Shown piece after piece: positions 44,347 through 56,892 of a DNA stretch of 64,000 nt. The stretch spans positions 53,501 through 117,500 of the forward strand of contig JACEEZ010003866.1 of NCBI GenBank assembly GCA_016584305.1, in the 5' to 3' direction. A program made the position numbers and the translations under genes. Origin of the DNA: Chionoecetes opilio (lineage: Eukaryota > Arthropoda > Malacostraca > Decapoda > Majidae). Below the pieces are notes generated by a model. The model saw only the letters and a program-made list of their open reading frames with translations, was not told the DNA's origin and did not search any database. Numbering within the stretch: the first letter of the stretch is position 1; every line of letters begins with the position of its first letter.

Positions 44347-44853
44347 GACATATAATTTATCTTTTCTTATTCTTATGTTGCTCGTTTGAGGTTGTTTTTG
44401 ATAAAGTGTTTTATTTGTAGTAACTGTTTCTATAGTTTATTTTAGTACCTAGTTTTTTCTCTAGTCTTTAATGAAATATGTATTTATTTTTTAGATTCAG
44501 TAATTTTAGTTATTTTTAGTGTTATCTAGTCTCGAAATTTTATGAGCAGTATATTTCTTTATTATGAATTGTTGGGCAAGTGTTTGTATTTTAAGTTGGG
44601 TTGTTTTTATAGTTTTTGTTTGTATGGCTTATGTTCGTATGCAATATGTTTTTGTTTGTGGGTATTTTAATTCTTCAATTATTTCTTGTAGATTGGTTTA
44701 TGCTGCCAAAAAAGTTTCTTATGAATTTTTTTTTACGAATGGTTTATTGTTTAGACATGAAATGTATTATATGTATTTGTATTGGACCTTTTATTGTAAC
44801 GCTTGTATTAAATATAGTTGCTGTGGTCAATAAAATTAACTAACTAACTAACT
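44347..44853 (+). other. 3' UTR of the LINE
   Basis: T-rich sequence ending AATAAAATTAAC and four TAAC units. The two ORFs of 75-89 codons here are compositional. Confidence 0.6.
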
Positions 44854-44966
44854 ATATATTTATTTATTTATTTATTTGTTTATTCTGGGGCAGATTTGTC
44901 AAGATCAAGTTCGTGGTAGGAAAAAAACCTTGGTGTGGAAACAGGTAATGAGAGAACAAAACAGGT

Positions 44967-45240
44967 TATAAAAGTGTGAGGCAAAGCGGCGGGCGGCAGT
45001 AGAGGCGCGTCCGGCAGAATGGCGGCTTGGACGTCTCCAGGGCACTGTCTTGGTGCCTCGTGGCGGCGGTGTTGAGCGCAGCCACAGGTACGAACACACC
45101 TTTACTATCATAACAGTGCTACATCAATAATTATTCTCTTCATTTTTACTGATAAAAGATTGTGTAACGTTACGCCACAAGTATATTTTTCCTTTTGCCG
45201 CGTTAGCTGGCTCCCTACAAGGCGGGAGTCGCGTGTCACC
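44967..45240 (+). pseudogene. Clip-domain serine protease copy D, 5' end only
   Basis: TATAAAA (44967-44973), exon 1 (to 45087, donor GTACGA) and the first 30 or so bases of exon 2 (45207 onward) match copy C. The position of the copy C start codon is TTG here. A new ATG 10 bp upstream (45018) is in another frame and reaches a stop within exon 1. The gene is then cut by a CR1-like LINE. The downstream half may be copy E, 4.8 kb further on. Confidence 0.8.
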
Positions 45241-45244
45241 GCCT

Positions 45245-47547
45245 ACAGGGCGGTGACAGCTGGAAAGGCCAATTATGAAGGATTAGGAAGACACCTAGTG
45301 GAGATTAGCGGGGTGGGTGGGATAGAGGGTAAGGAAGGTCCCAAGATTAGTGCGGCGGCAGCTGGAAAGGCCAATTATACAGGATTAGAAAGTCACCTGG
45401 AAGTGATTAACGATGGGAGTAGGGTAAAGGAATGTTTCAAGGTCAGAGCAGATAGAGTTGAAAGTGAGGTCGGGGCGGAGGGGAATTATACCTTATTTGT
45501 AAGGAATTTAATTGATGGACAGTAAAAAAATATTCCTTATAGGGAAATAAGGTCAAGAAAGAGTGACCCAAAATGGATGACCACTAGTTTAAACACAACA
45601 TTGGAGTAAAAAGAAACATGTATTTAAGATTCAAGGCAGGACAGGTAAGCACAGAACATTATAATGTGATGGCGAGGACAGTGAAGAAATTAACTCGAGT
45701 AGCTAAGAACAATTATGAGATTAAAGTAGCAGGACAGGCGAAAAGTGACCCTAAGGGGTTCTATCAGGTATATAAAACCAATACAAGGGAATTAGTGGGG
45801 CCGTTAAGGTCAGGACAGGGTGAGGTCTTAAATACGGACGAAGATATGTGTAAAAGTCTAAATGATTATTTCTTAAGTGTTTTTACTGAGGAGGATACAC
45901 AGAAAATACCTGAAAGTGAACAGATGTTCAAAAGAAGCGATGAGGAGAAACTCAAAGATATTGTGATAACTAGGGAAATGGTGGAAGACGGGATAGATAA
46001 TATGAAGAATTTTAAATCACCAGGACCAGATGAAGTGTATCCCAGGGTATTAAAGGAATGCAAGAAGGTTGTTAGTGAGTCGTTAGTGCACATTTTTAGG
46101 AATCGGTTGAGATAGGCGATGTGCCATTATTGTGGAGGAAAGGAAATGTTTTTCCCATATTTAAGAAGGGGGACAGGACTAAAGTCAAATTATCGACCCG
46201 TAAGTCTAACGTCAGTGGTAGGTAAACTATTGGAATCTATTATTGCAAAAAAACATTAGAGAGCACTTAGATAAACATAAGTTTGATCAATGATTCACAA
46301 CATGGATTCACCAAAGGTAGGTCATGTCTCACCAATTTATTGAGTTTTATAGGAAAGTTTATGAGACGGCAGATAATGATAAGGATTATGATATAATATA
46401 TCTGGACTTTAGTAAGGCATTTGACAAAGTACCACACGAGAGACTGTTAAATAAGGTTAAGGCTCATGGAATAGATGGGAAGGTTCTTCGTTGGAACAGA
46501 GCTTGGCTAAGTAATAGGCAACAAAGGGTTACAATTAATGGTTCTAAATCTGAATGGGGGCAGGTAACGAGTGGAGTTCCACAAGGGTCTGTTTTGGGTC
46601 CATTACTATTTTGATTTACATCAACGACTTGGATAGTGGGATTAGCAGTGATATCAGCAAGTTTGCTGATGATACTAAAGTAGGTAGGATTATTGGATCA
46701 CACTCTGATGTAAACATATTGCAGGGAGACTTAGATAAACTTAATGAGTGGGCAGTCAGATGGCAGATGGAATTTAATATTGATAATTGCAGCGTTATGA
46801 ATGTTGGTAGAAAAAACCCTGGTAATAGATACACCATACGCAATGTATCGCTGAAAAGATCAGAAGGTGAAACAGATCTTGGGGTAAGGGTGAGCCCAGA
46901 CCTCCGACCTAGGAAACAATGTATTGAGGTCTAGAAATAGAGCAAATAGAGTGCTAGGATTCATTACCAGAAGTGTTAAAGGTAGAAGTGCGGAAGTTAT
47001 TCTAAAGATTTATCTGGCTCTAGTCAGGCCTCACCTAGACTATGCGGTTCAGTTTTGGTCTCCATATTACAGGATGGTATAGCCTTGTTAGAAACAGTGC
47101 AGAGAAGGATGACCAAAATGATACAAGGGATGCGTAACTTTAGTTATGAGAGGAGATTGAAGTTATTAAAGTTACACTCACTCGAGAGACGCAGAGTAAT
47201 GGGCGATCTGATAGAAGTTTTTAAGTGGATAAAGGGATTTAATAAAGGAGAGGTAGGAAAAGTTCTTACGGCTTTTAACCAGGGTAGAACAAGAAGTAAT
47301 GGATTCAAGTTGGAAAAGCGTAGATTTAGAAAGGAAATAGGGAAAAACTGGTTCACAATAGGGCGGTGAATGAATGGAATGGTCTCAGTAGAAAGGTAGT
47401 TAGTGTGGAGTCATTAGGGAGCTTTAAAGAGGGGCTGGATAGGTTCATGGATGGGGATGAAAGGTGGATGTAGGTAGTGTAAGGTGACAGGAACTACCAC
47501 GTGTAGGCCTCGCGGCCTCTTGTAGCTTCCTTATTTTCTTATGTTCT
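45245..47547 (+). mobile_element. CR1-like LINE interrupting copy D
   Basis: Same family as 32929-34762 but longer at the 5' side. Coding blocks: a duplicated AGKANYEGLGRHL-type segment (45254 and 45359), IPYREIRSRKSDPKWMTT, SPGPDEVYPRVLKECKK, IIYLDFSKAFDKVPHERLL, TSGVPQGSVLGPLLF, YINDLDSGISS, FADDTKVGRIIG. Frameshifts near 46110, 46260, 46612 and 46930. Ends TTATGTTCTTA. Inactive. Confidence 0.85.
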
Positions 47548-48155
47548 TACGTTGAGGCTCCTACGCTGTGCCCCCTTCTGTATTCTTATGGAAGAAAAAT
47601 AAATAAAAACCTACAAGAAGCTTCCTAAGGACTTTCACTTATCCCTGGATTACGCGGATAAGGCGACACATGGCGCAGTGAAACAACTTCTACAGGGATA
47701 TACACAGAACACAGCAAGCTTCAGTGTCTACGCGATCTGGTGGCATCACGAAGTGGTGATAGCGTCCTGTGCAGTTACAGCGGACTTGTGCGTGTGTTAT
47801 GAAGGTACTGTGCATCCAGTGTGTTCAGTGAAGTCCTAGTGTCATTTTTGTGTCTCAAACTGGCATTCTAAGGGCACTTCCTGGCCATTTTCTTGGCGCG
47901 GAGCGGAGAGCGTGACAGCACATCCCTCCTCATCTCTGTCTAGTGGGTGACTGAGGTGACGCCGCTGCGACACGAGTCCAGCTACCCGCCTAGCCTCTAC
48001 CCGCCCAACACTGACACGCACACACACACACACGCAAGTATACTGTCTCCCTTGGACTGTCTTGTAAAGGCTATTTTACATAATTCTGCCTACAAGACGC
48101 CAGCGACTGACAAGTCTTATCAGTGTAGACTTCGTCTAATTCAGTCTACGCCACC

Positions 48156-49000
48156 ATGACCATGGAAACACGGGCCACATCGAGGAACCATGCAGCCGAC
48201 ACCCCTCAACTCGACGACGAGTTATCTCCCGACCCCTCGCCACCAGTTTCACTTTCACCTGGAGATGCGGAACGAAGGTCTCCTTCCCCACCACAGGGTC
48301 CAGACATCCTGTGCCTACTCAAATGGATGGAAGATACGAGACGTAGGGACGAGGAAAGGAGACGACGAGAAGAGGAAGCTAGGAGACACGACGATCTCCT
48401 ACGCCGAGAGGAGGACAACGCAAAATTCGAGGCGTTAATCTCCATGCTGGCACCTCAGAGTCCGCTTCCACCCACAGCAGCGAGTGCTAACGCGACTACT
48501 GCCCCAACACACCCGCCCCCACAAAAGGCTACTACTCAGACACCACCACCACTTCAACCTGACGCTACGTTCCAGATATTCAGGGAATGGAGACGTCGTT
48601 GGCACGATTATGCTACGATGGTGAATTTGTCTAGCCTACCTCAGCCCAAACAACTCATCCAGCTACGCATGTGCCTCTCCCTGGAAACACAGCATGCTCT
48701 GGAGCACACTTTATACATATAACACCTTCTACAGACAAGTCCGTCGACGAGATATTGGATGCTCTCCAGTTACATATCAAGGGGCTACGTAACGAGGTCT
48801 TACGCAGGAGAGTTGTTCAACTGCAAGCAGTTGGACGGTGAATCGTTTAACGATTTCTACGTCCGCCTGCGCCGCGTCGCGGAGGAAGTTGACGTCTGCC
48901 CCGGGCAATCATCTGTCTGCCAGGAGACCCAAATCAAGACGGTGATCCTGATGGGTGTAAGATGGAGCTGGCCAGCGCTACTCCCTGGAGGAAATTGCTC
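48156..49000 (+). pseudogene. gag-like ORF of the Gypsy-like element
   Basis: ORF from ATG 48156 to a stop at 48720. It has a Pro-rich start, a strongly charged Arg/Glu segment (TRRRDEERRRREEEARRHDD), a Pro/Thr linker and then FREWRRRWHDYATMVNLSSL, typical of retrotransposon gag domains. After the stop, related coding continues in other frames (DEILDALQLHIKGLRNEV, FNCKQLDGESFNDFYVRLRR, ETQIKTVILMGV), so the gene is broken by at least two frameshifts. Confidence 0.7.
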
Positions 49001-49234
49001 TCTTCAGACGTGTCACAGCCTGCCGCTGTTACAGCCGCCAGGTGTGCAACCTCTGCCTTGCCCATTAAAAAATTTAGAAAAAATTAAGCGTAAGGGAAAT
49101 GTAAAAACCCTTTTATTTGGGCCGGGGGGGGGGGGAAAATTAAGTTTTCGCGGGCCACGGGGTCGTAAACCCAGAGTGCAGGTGGGAATCGAGTACGTTG
49201 AGGCCCCTACGCTGTCCCCCCTTCTGTATTCCTA

Positions 49235-49668
49235 AAACGGGGGCTTAGCGGGAACATTTGGGGGCCCCGGGGGGGTTTAAATTCCTGGGGGGCCCCCCCT
49301 TTTAAAAGTTTACAGGGGGGTTTTGGGGAGGGAGGCGAGCAAAGTGGCCTAACCAGCTGGGGGGTTTGGGGACCCCCCCGGGGAAATTTTTTAAAAAATA
49401 AAACATTTTTTTGGTGCATTTTAACACTTTAGATTTTTTCAATGCCCATAAATTCTTTTTAACCCGGGAATTTATAAACCCTTTTGAGGCCTCAAAGTAC
49501 GATAAATTTAAAACAAAAACTCAAGGTTTTAAAGGTCAATTTGTAGAGGATCATGGGAGTTTTTTGATTGAGTGATTTTTTGGGGGCCCCCCTCCCCAGG
49601 GGGCTGGGGGGGGCGTTTTCAAACCCACCCCCCCCCCCGCCCCCCCCCCCCCATTAGCTACGCCACTG
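49235..49668. mobile_element. G/C-tract TIR element in the right LTR
   Basis: The right end is CCATTAGCTACGCCACTG. The left end (GGGGGCTTAGCGGG) is a corrupted form of its mirror. TTCCTA flanks both sides (49229-49234, 49669-49674), and the LTR homology resumes on each side. CAGTGGCGTAGC ends are known from arthropod hAT-like elements (family knowledge). Confidence 0.5.
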
Positions 49669-50016
49669 TTCCTATGAAGAAAAAGGGAAATAAAAAACCT
49701 ACAAAAAGCTTCCAAGGGAACTTTCATTATCCCGGGATTACGGGGAAATAGGGACACGGGTTTTCCCAAATAGCCCCTTCTACGGCCGCCTTTTGCCGTA
49801 AAACCGCCAAAAAATGACGTCACCATCCCCCGTTTGCGGGGGTATTTGTGGTACGGGGACAGTTTGCACCTCCGCTCGAGGGGACACCGCCGAGGGGAGA
49901 GATTATTGATTTTAAACTTTGTACAGCACCCGTACAGCGGTCCCCCCCCCGGTTTGGGGTAGACTTTTTTGTGACGTCATTGTGACTCTTTGCTTTTTAT
50001 TTTTTTTGGGACGGCG

Positions 50017-51339
50017 GCCGTACAAGGGGGTTTTTTGGGAAACCCGGGCCTTTACCGGGGACCTGGAGGAGGGGGCCCCCGGCCAAACGCATCGGGGGCC
50101 CGGGCCCAAGTGCACGGACAACCCACTGTGAATTTACCAAACCCGATTTTCCCGCCAAAAAACCCCCCCTTTCCCGGTGGGGCCCTTTTTAAAAGGCATA
50201 TTTCCCGGGGGTCTGCTGCCCCCCCCTTTCCCGCGTGGGGCGCGAGTTTTTGGGGACGTTTTTTCCCAAAGGGGGGGGGAGGGGCAGGGGGAAAATCAAA
50301 AAACTAAAATTTAATTTGAGATCAATCATAAATAAAATTGCTTGAAAGTAAAGGACTTCTGCTGTGGGGGGAGGAATATGGGGGGGTGTATGATTGCGGG
50401 CGGGCCAAGGTCACGCTAACCCCGCTCTCTTACGGGTGTCGGCCCCCACCCCCGTCGGGGACATAGAAACCGCCCCCACCCCCAATTCCCGGGAGTCATA
50501 ACCGAAGCACAACAATTGCCGAACCCATGTTATACGTTTATGAAAAACAAAGTATCGCTCAATCATTAGTAAAAATTCATAACACTTTTTGGGGGCCTAC
50601 AGAATGGGGAAAAAATCAAAAAAATGCGTTAACATCATTTTTTCCCCTTTCCCGGATGCTGAAAGGAAAATCTATATAAAACCAAAAAGATTTACCTTTT
50701 TTTGAAGTTTCACGCGACTCGAAATTTTGAATATCGGGGGACCCTACCTAAAGATGCTGCGGGAAGCGTGAAGGCATTGGGAAAGGGCAGGGGCCTTTGG
50801 GCAAAAAAAGTTCCCAAAACCCTTTTTTGATTTCAAACTCAGCAACACCCCTTTTTAAAATGAGCCCCAAAACAGAAGGTCGTGTTTCCTGTACAGGCCC
50901 CGGGGGGGAGGGGGAAAGGGTAAAGGCCTTCACAGGGTTTGGGGGGCCTGTGTTGATCAACGGCACTGGGCCCCTGTCTGAAACTCCATGCTTTTGGGAA
51001 AAAGGGGTGACGCACACGGAGCATTGAATATTGGCTTCAATTTTCAGTAAAAAAAGAAACCCACCCCAAAAGGCGCCCCAAACACCCCCCCAACCACCAC
51101 CCCCCCTTTCAGGAAGCCCGAGGTGGTGGCCTTGGGAACAAAACTACAAGAAGGGCCAAAAAGGGGCCGGTGGGACAAAAGGGACTTTGGGTGCCCGAGA
51201 TAATCCCCAAAATTGTTATGATAAACCCAATGATCCTTACCATGGTTACACCACCCCGAGGCCTACCACGACCGGGCCCCCTTCTTAGGCTGGCTTCAGG
51301 GGCCCCCTTTGCAGGGGGACGGGTGTGTGTGGTGTGGTG

Positions 51340-51372
<33 letters not shown>

Positions 51373-52667
51373 GTTTTGTGTGGTCCCGTGTGCGTGGGGT
51401 GTTTTGGGGTTTTTAAATTTATCTGTTTTTCCCAAGGAAAAAAAACTAAGTCGTATGTCCCGTCTCCAAAATAATTATCAAGCTTGACTTTAGGGGACGT
51501 GCATATTCAGGCATTTACCCCCCCCTTATCCAGGTTTTTCCCACAGTTTAAAAAGATTGAATGGGAAGTTATACTTCTAATTCTCTTGGGTTTTCCGTCG
51601 GGGAAATGATCACTGTTAACTGTGCGCAGGTGATGGGGGAGAGCAGCGTCCCCTGCCGTACTTCACTCAACCTGGCGGCGAGCACACCCCCGCAAATCCT
51701 CCTAAAATTTTGAATGGTCATTTTGGGAAAATTGGGACTTTGTGTTTGCAAAGAAAATCCGAAAAACAAACACCCTTTTTTTTTAGCTGTCCGAAAACCC
51801 GCTAACAAATTTGGCTTCCCCCAATTTTTGGAAAAGTTGGGGTTTTGCGGAAATATTTGTGGAAGTACCCCCCTCGCTACACAAAAAACCACAATCCACT
51901 TTACATTACGGATAAAAAGGACTTTTTCTTCACGTTGGCGGGGTTTCCCATCACCCCAGGTGTCTCCCGGGGGGGAGCAGAGAGCGAGGGGGGCATAAAC
52001 CGGCCACCAAGCGCGCTCACTGGCTCGGTGACACTGAATTTGGGTTGCTTCCCAAGGCCACGTACTTTTTAAAAACCCATATGTTGAAAAATTTTTGACA
52101 ATCACATTTTGTAAGTCGAGGGACAGTAGTAACTAAATAAGATAATTAACCATTTTTTTTCTATTAGGTGGGAAAACCCACCTCCTACCTGCGGGAGGTA
52201 AAAACAAGCCCAGTTTTCCCGGTGGACCCGGGTTGTGACACAGCTACCCCAACTTGCCCCACTAGCGGAAAAAAATTTTTTTGGCCTCAGGGCTTCGGGG
52301 AGACCCTGTGTGCCGGACACCCTGACGGAGGGCGGGACGCTTGCCAGGTAAATTTCCAAGCCAACCCCTCACGGGGACCCTGACTCACTGTTGGGGTTCA
52401 AAGGGTCTGTTTTGACTGGTGAGCTCAAATGAATTTTTTCTTCCTCTGTTTGGGCACGAAAACTGAACCCCGGGTTTTACCCCTCCCTCAAGGTGACTCG
52501 GGCGGGCCCCCCGATGTCTCAGGACAAAACCCCGGGGCTCTTCGTGCGGAGGCTCGTGTCTCGTGGCTTTCGGCTGGGGGCCACAAGGGCTAAACCCCCG
52601 GGCCAGTACCCCTGCGTTACCCCCCCTACCTCGCCGGATCAAGAAATCGCGTTTAAAAGTCTTTTAA
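50017..52667 (+). pseudogene. Clip-domain serine protease copy E (exons 2-9, corrupted)
   Basis: Approximate exons: 2 (50017-50234), 3 (50436-50489), 4 (50603-50800), 5 (50897-51005), 6 (51113-51314), 7 (51943-52027), 8 (52168-52347) and 9 (52492-52667). Order, spacing and introns follow copy C closely, including the GT repeat after exon 6, but bases are replaced throughout by runs of their neighbours (GGGG, CCCC, TTTT, AAAA). GTGACTCGGGCGGGCCCC of the Ser exon is still readable. Acceptors of exons 3 and 7 read GG instead of AG. Whether the real gene is intact cannot be judged from this sequence. Confidence 0.7.
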
Positions 52668-52699
52668 ATCCCCAGGGCTTGGGCTTGAAGTGGAATGAG

Positions 52700-53480
52700 G
52701 GGCCATCCCAAAGGGAAATTTCATGATAAAACCCCTTGGGAAATTTTGGGGAAAAAACCCCCCAAAAAAACATTGCATTCATTGTTTTGTGAGTAGGGTT
52801 TTATGCCAGGGAAAAGGTTTTCGTTCGCAGCGAAAAAGGAACCCCAAACCAAATAGGACGCACCCAATTTTCTCGGACTCTTTTGCCTTTTTTGTTTCTT
52901 TGATTGCCCCAAAATTTAATTTTTTTGTTAATTGAATTACGCCAAAAAAATTTTTGGACGGGTTTTGGGATGAGAACTTACCAGGGTGGGTTTTCCTAAC
53001 TTAGAAATTTTTTACTTTTAAAAGTTCTCCGGGTTCACGAGTTTTTTCCCCAAAAAGGGTTTCTGGGGCCTTTTGGGGGCACAAGGCCCCCAAGGTTGAG
53101 CCCAAAACCCCTGGGGGGTCTCTACGCACCCCTCTTTTATCTTTCCCAAAATCCCTTTCCCCCCCCTTCCCCCCCCCCCCCGACTCGGGGAAATTTCAAT
53201 TCCTCAAGGGGAAATTTAAAACTCCGTACTTACTCTCCTCCAAAACCCCCTCCCTCCTTTAAACTTCCCACCAAAGAAAAAGGTCCCAAGCTTGCGTTTA
53301 AAATTTTTCCACAAAAAAACTTTTAAAAAAAATTTTCCGTCAAAAGTGCAGAAGGAGAAAGACACATGAAGAATTTTAAAAAAAATACCAAATTTTGCGA
53401 CGACTCGTATATTGATTAAGCCTCCCAAAAAGCCCTTTTTTCCCTCACAAAAGCCCCCAAAGGCCCTCGCCATGTACAAG
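52700..53480. other. 3' flank of copy E
   Basis: Corrupted counterpart of the flanks of B and C, recognisable to CGCCATGTACAAGTAT. No gene was seen. Confidence 0.5.
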
Positions 53481-55365
53481 TATCAAAAATCCCCCCCCTC
53501 CCCCCCCTCCCCGACCGCTCCCTCCTCCCCCCTACCTTTCCCCCATTTTCCTCCTTCAGATCCGTCAAATCTTTTCCTTTTTTCATACTCTATATTTTTT
53601 AGCACCCTCCAAGGAGGAGAGAGAGCTGTCTGGTTACAGTGGGGATCCATCCAGCGCGTCGATAAGTGACAAATTCTTTAAACAAAACAAAACAAAAAAC
53701 CCCTGCCCTATTTTACTCGTGATAAAAATGGAAAACCCCACACACATAAAATTTTCCCCTCATATTTTTCAGGTTTTCTATGGAATTTCATGGGGGAAAA
53801 AAGAGAAATATCATAATTTTTTAAAAAAAAAAAGGTAGCTGAAACTTAGTACGTAACTTGTTTTCCAAACCCCCCGAACCCAAAAATTCCCACCCCGGGG
53901 AACCCTAACACTCCAGCACCGGGTTTGGGCTTGGCGCCCTTGATGTGCAGCTTGCGTCGTGCGCAACCTGGAAGACCCCGCCCCCCACCCACCCGGGTCC
54001 CTGAAACCCTGGGGGGACAGGACCCCCGCCGCACCCGGGGGGTTGGCCTCCTCGTTCCTCCCCTGCGTCGGGTTTAAAAGTGCGCTCCCTGAAAAATTTT
54101 GGTTACTTATGGGGGGCTCCTCCTGCAGGGGAAGGACCTGCTCTTTTAGCCTTTAACCCGCAAAGTCTCCCAACCCCAGTGTGCTTTCCTCCTGCTAGGG
54201 GTGGCCCGAATCCCGTAGGGGGGCTCGTCCCGCTTTTTCGGTCCAGGGGTGACGGTACAAGAAAATCCGGGCCCTGCCGGTTGGGCCAACATGTACCCAA
54301 ACCTGCATGCGCAGAAAATCTGTCCAAACAAACAGACGGGCGCGGGGCGTCCTGGGACCAAATAGCACGATTCTTAAAGGGCGGGATGGGCGGCCCCACC
54401 GTTTTTGGAAAATCCGTAGCACGAGTTTTCAAATTTTTGGGTAAATTTGGTCTTATTAAAAAGGCACAATAAGGTACAAACCCCAAGCTGTTCACCATTT
54501 CTAAATTTAAATATTAAGTTTTTGTGGGATTTTTTTGGGGTATTCCCCTTATCCTGGGGTGCAGAAGACACTCTACCCCAATTTTTCCACGAATTTTTAA
54601 ACCAAAATTTTGGGTAAATTTCAACCTTTTTCTGTATAAAAGTATACAATACCCAATAATTAGATTTCCGGGGTGATCCTTCCTTGCCACCCTGTACCTT
54701 ATTTTTTACTACCCGTAATTTTTAAGGGAAATTCCTTACTATTCGTACTTTAAATTTTCCTGTCAAACCTTGGTAAGGGTCCAAGGGGACTAAAGTGTAG
54801 GGATTATGTCCCCTCAAAAAACTTTAAATTTTGCCCTTTTTGATAAATTTCGGCATTTATTGTAAGGGAAACCCTCTTTCATGTAGCCCCCTGTCAGGAC
54901 CCAAATATAAAAGCGTCGTCTGCTTTTTTACAAAAAAAGAGTTCGGGGCATGCGCTGGACCATCCGGTGTCGTGTGAACCCGCAATCTGTTTTTGAGGGG
55001 CAGGGCCGCCTTTTTTACTAAAAAAAGAAAAAGCGGGGTGCGCATGGGGAAGGCGAATATTATTTTAGTAAATTGAGTAAAGGGCCTATTTCATTCCTAT
55101 ATTTTTTCTAATTTTCCTGTAAATCTCCAGCTATGTTTTCGTAGGACGCCTGGGGAAAGCATTTTTTGGGTCAAAAAGTCTGTTAGGCCCTCTACATTTA
55201 ATTTTCTGAAAAAAAAAATTCGCCTCCCCCGTAAGCGTAGTTCCGTTTTCTTTTGTTAGTAAAAAAAAGGGGGAATGGACCTCATAAAAAAACTGCTGGG
55301 GGGGCACACGACGAATTGCGCTTGCGTTGAGGCGAATATATTTTTTAGTATATTGATGTAGAGGG
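53480..55365 (-). repeat. Flank module M, copy 1 (inverted, corrupted)
   Basis: Reverse-oriented partner of 55385-57690. Matching blocks include GATGTGCAGCTTGC(G/A)TCGTGC, GGTTGGCCTCCTC, ATGCGCTGGACCA and CTGTAAATCTCCAGC. Base corruption like that in copy E. Confidence 0.75.
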
Positions 55366-56274
55366 CCTAACATGACTTATTGATCAACAAATGCATGCCC
55401 AGGCGTCCTACGACAACAAATCCGTCCTTGTTTATCAACAAAGGGGGGGAGGGGGGGGCGCGAACTGCACTTGCCCGGAGGCGAAAGTTTACTAACAAAG
55501 ATTTGTTATCAGCAAAACACCTTCACAGGCGTCCTTCGACAACATGGCTGGAGATTTACAGGAAAGATTAGCCAAATAAAGGGATGAAATAGGCCCTTTA
55601 CATCAATTTACTAAAATCATATTCGCTTCTGCCCATGCGCAGTTTGCGTTTCCTTTTGTTAGTAAACAAAGGCGGACTGCACCTCATAAACAGACTGCTG
55701 GTCACACGTCACCGGTTGGTCCAGCGCATGTGCAGAACTCTGTTTTGTAAACAAACAGACGACGCGTTATATTTGGTCCTGACAGCGCTTCATGCAAGAT
55801 GGATTCTTACAATATAATGCCGACATTTGATCAAGAATGGCTGAATTTAAAGTTATGATGGACATAATGCACTACACATTAGTCACTGGGAAGCCTTACC
55901 AAGGTTTGACAGTAAATGAAGTACGAATAGTAAAGAATTTACGTATAAGAATTACGTGTAGTAAGGAATAAGGTACGTGTGGCAAGGAAGGATCACTCAT
56001 AACATTTATATTATTGGTTATATGTATTCTGTATACAGCAAAAAGTTGAAAGTTAAGCCAAAATTTGGCTTTAAATTCGTGGAAATTGAGGTAGAGTGTC
56101 TTCTGTCAAACTCCAGGATAATTCGGAATACGCCATAAAATGCACAATAACTTAATATTTTGATTTATAAATGGTGAACAGCTTCGTCTTGTACCTATTT
56201 TGTGCCCTGTTTTTATAAGACTCAAATTTACCCCATAATATGTAAACTATGTGCTACGGATCTTCCATACCGCC

Positions 56275-56756
56275 CTACCGTAGATAACAGTAAAGTCGCC
56301 ACCTGCAATCATGTCGCCAAGCGCCATATATTACGAATTATAGCATTACTACTGATTTTTATGTGCCACTGAAGATGATACACAGTAGTTTATATCATGA
56401 CTGTATAATCTACTCTGTTTCAGCGTTGTTTTATGCTTTATATCTGCGAGTATATACGATTTCAAATTTCACTACTCGTTTTTTTTTCGGGCGACGACGG
56501 CTGCGGGAGGACACTCAGTAAATAAACACTAGATGGCGACTTTTTTGTTGGTAGCCACTTTGCAGATATTTTTGTCATTTGTTCATTTATAACCATACTA
56601 TGACACAGATGAAGACACAAAATGACACAGAGTCTTCAGATAGCCCCTTCTAACTTTCCTGAAATTATGGATGTAGAAATGTAAGTATTAACGCCACCAC
56701 ACGTCTGTAAGCAGAAAAAAAAGTTGTCCTGGCGACTTTACTGTTATCTACGGTAG
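56275..56756. mobile_element. TIR element in module M copy 2 only
   Basis: CTACCGTAGATAACAGTAAA at the left mirrors TTTACTGTTATCTACGGTAG at the right. The inverted module copy (near 54365-54440) reads through without it. 482 bp, no transposase. Confidence 0.8.
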
Positions 56757-56892
56757 AGCGTCGTGCTATTTGGTCCCAGTGACAGACCGCGTCGTCTGTT
56801 TGTTTACATGCACAGAGTACTGCGCATGCGCTGGACCAACCGGCACGACGGATCTTCTCTGTACCGTCACACCGGGACCGACGACAGCGGGA

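Larger units (their letters stand above)
37890..44853 (+). mobile_element. Non-LTR retrotransposon with two nested insertions
   Basis: Inserted between the GC-rich block and the TATA region of copy D (the sequence is continuous upstream of C and F). Coding runs from the end of an AP endonuclease domain (LPSDHAPISIEF) through reverse transcriptase to a C-terminal CACGQIQTEVHVVQHC zinc-binding tail. The 3' end is AATAAAATTAAC(TAAC)n. It is 5'-truncated. Interrupted at 38635-39096 by a LINE fragment and at 40587-43907 by a DNA transposon. The LINE clade was not resolved. Confidence 0.8.
47548..49758 (+). mobile_element. Gypsy-like LTR element fragment
   Basis: Direct repeats GTTGAGG(C/T)(C/T)CCTACGCTG ... 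CTTCTGTATTCCTA with AAAACCTACAAGAAGCTTCC lie at 47551-47670 and at 49197-49758 (the second split by an insertion) and look like short or truncated LTRs. ACACA/TGGCGCAGTG at 47666-47680 resembles an LTR end plus primer binding site. Only a gag-like region lies between; no polymerase was found. The right part falls in the corrupted tract. Confidence 0.6.
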
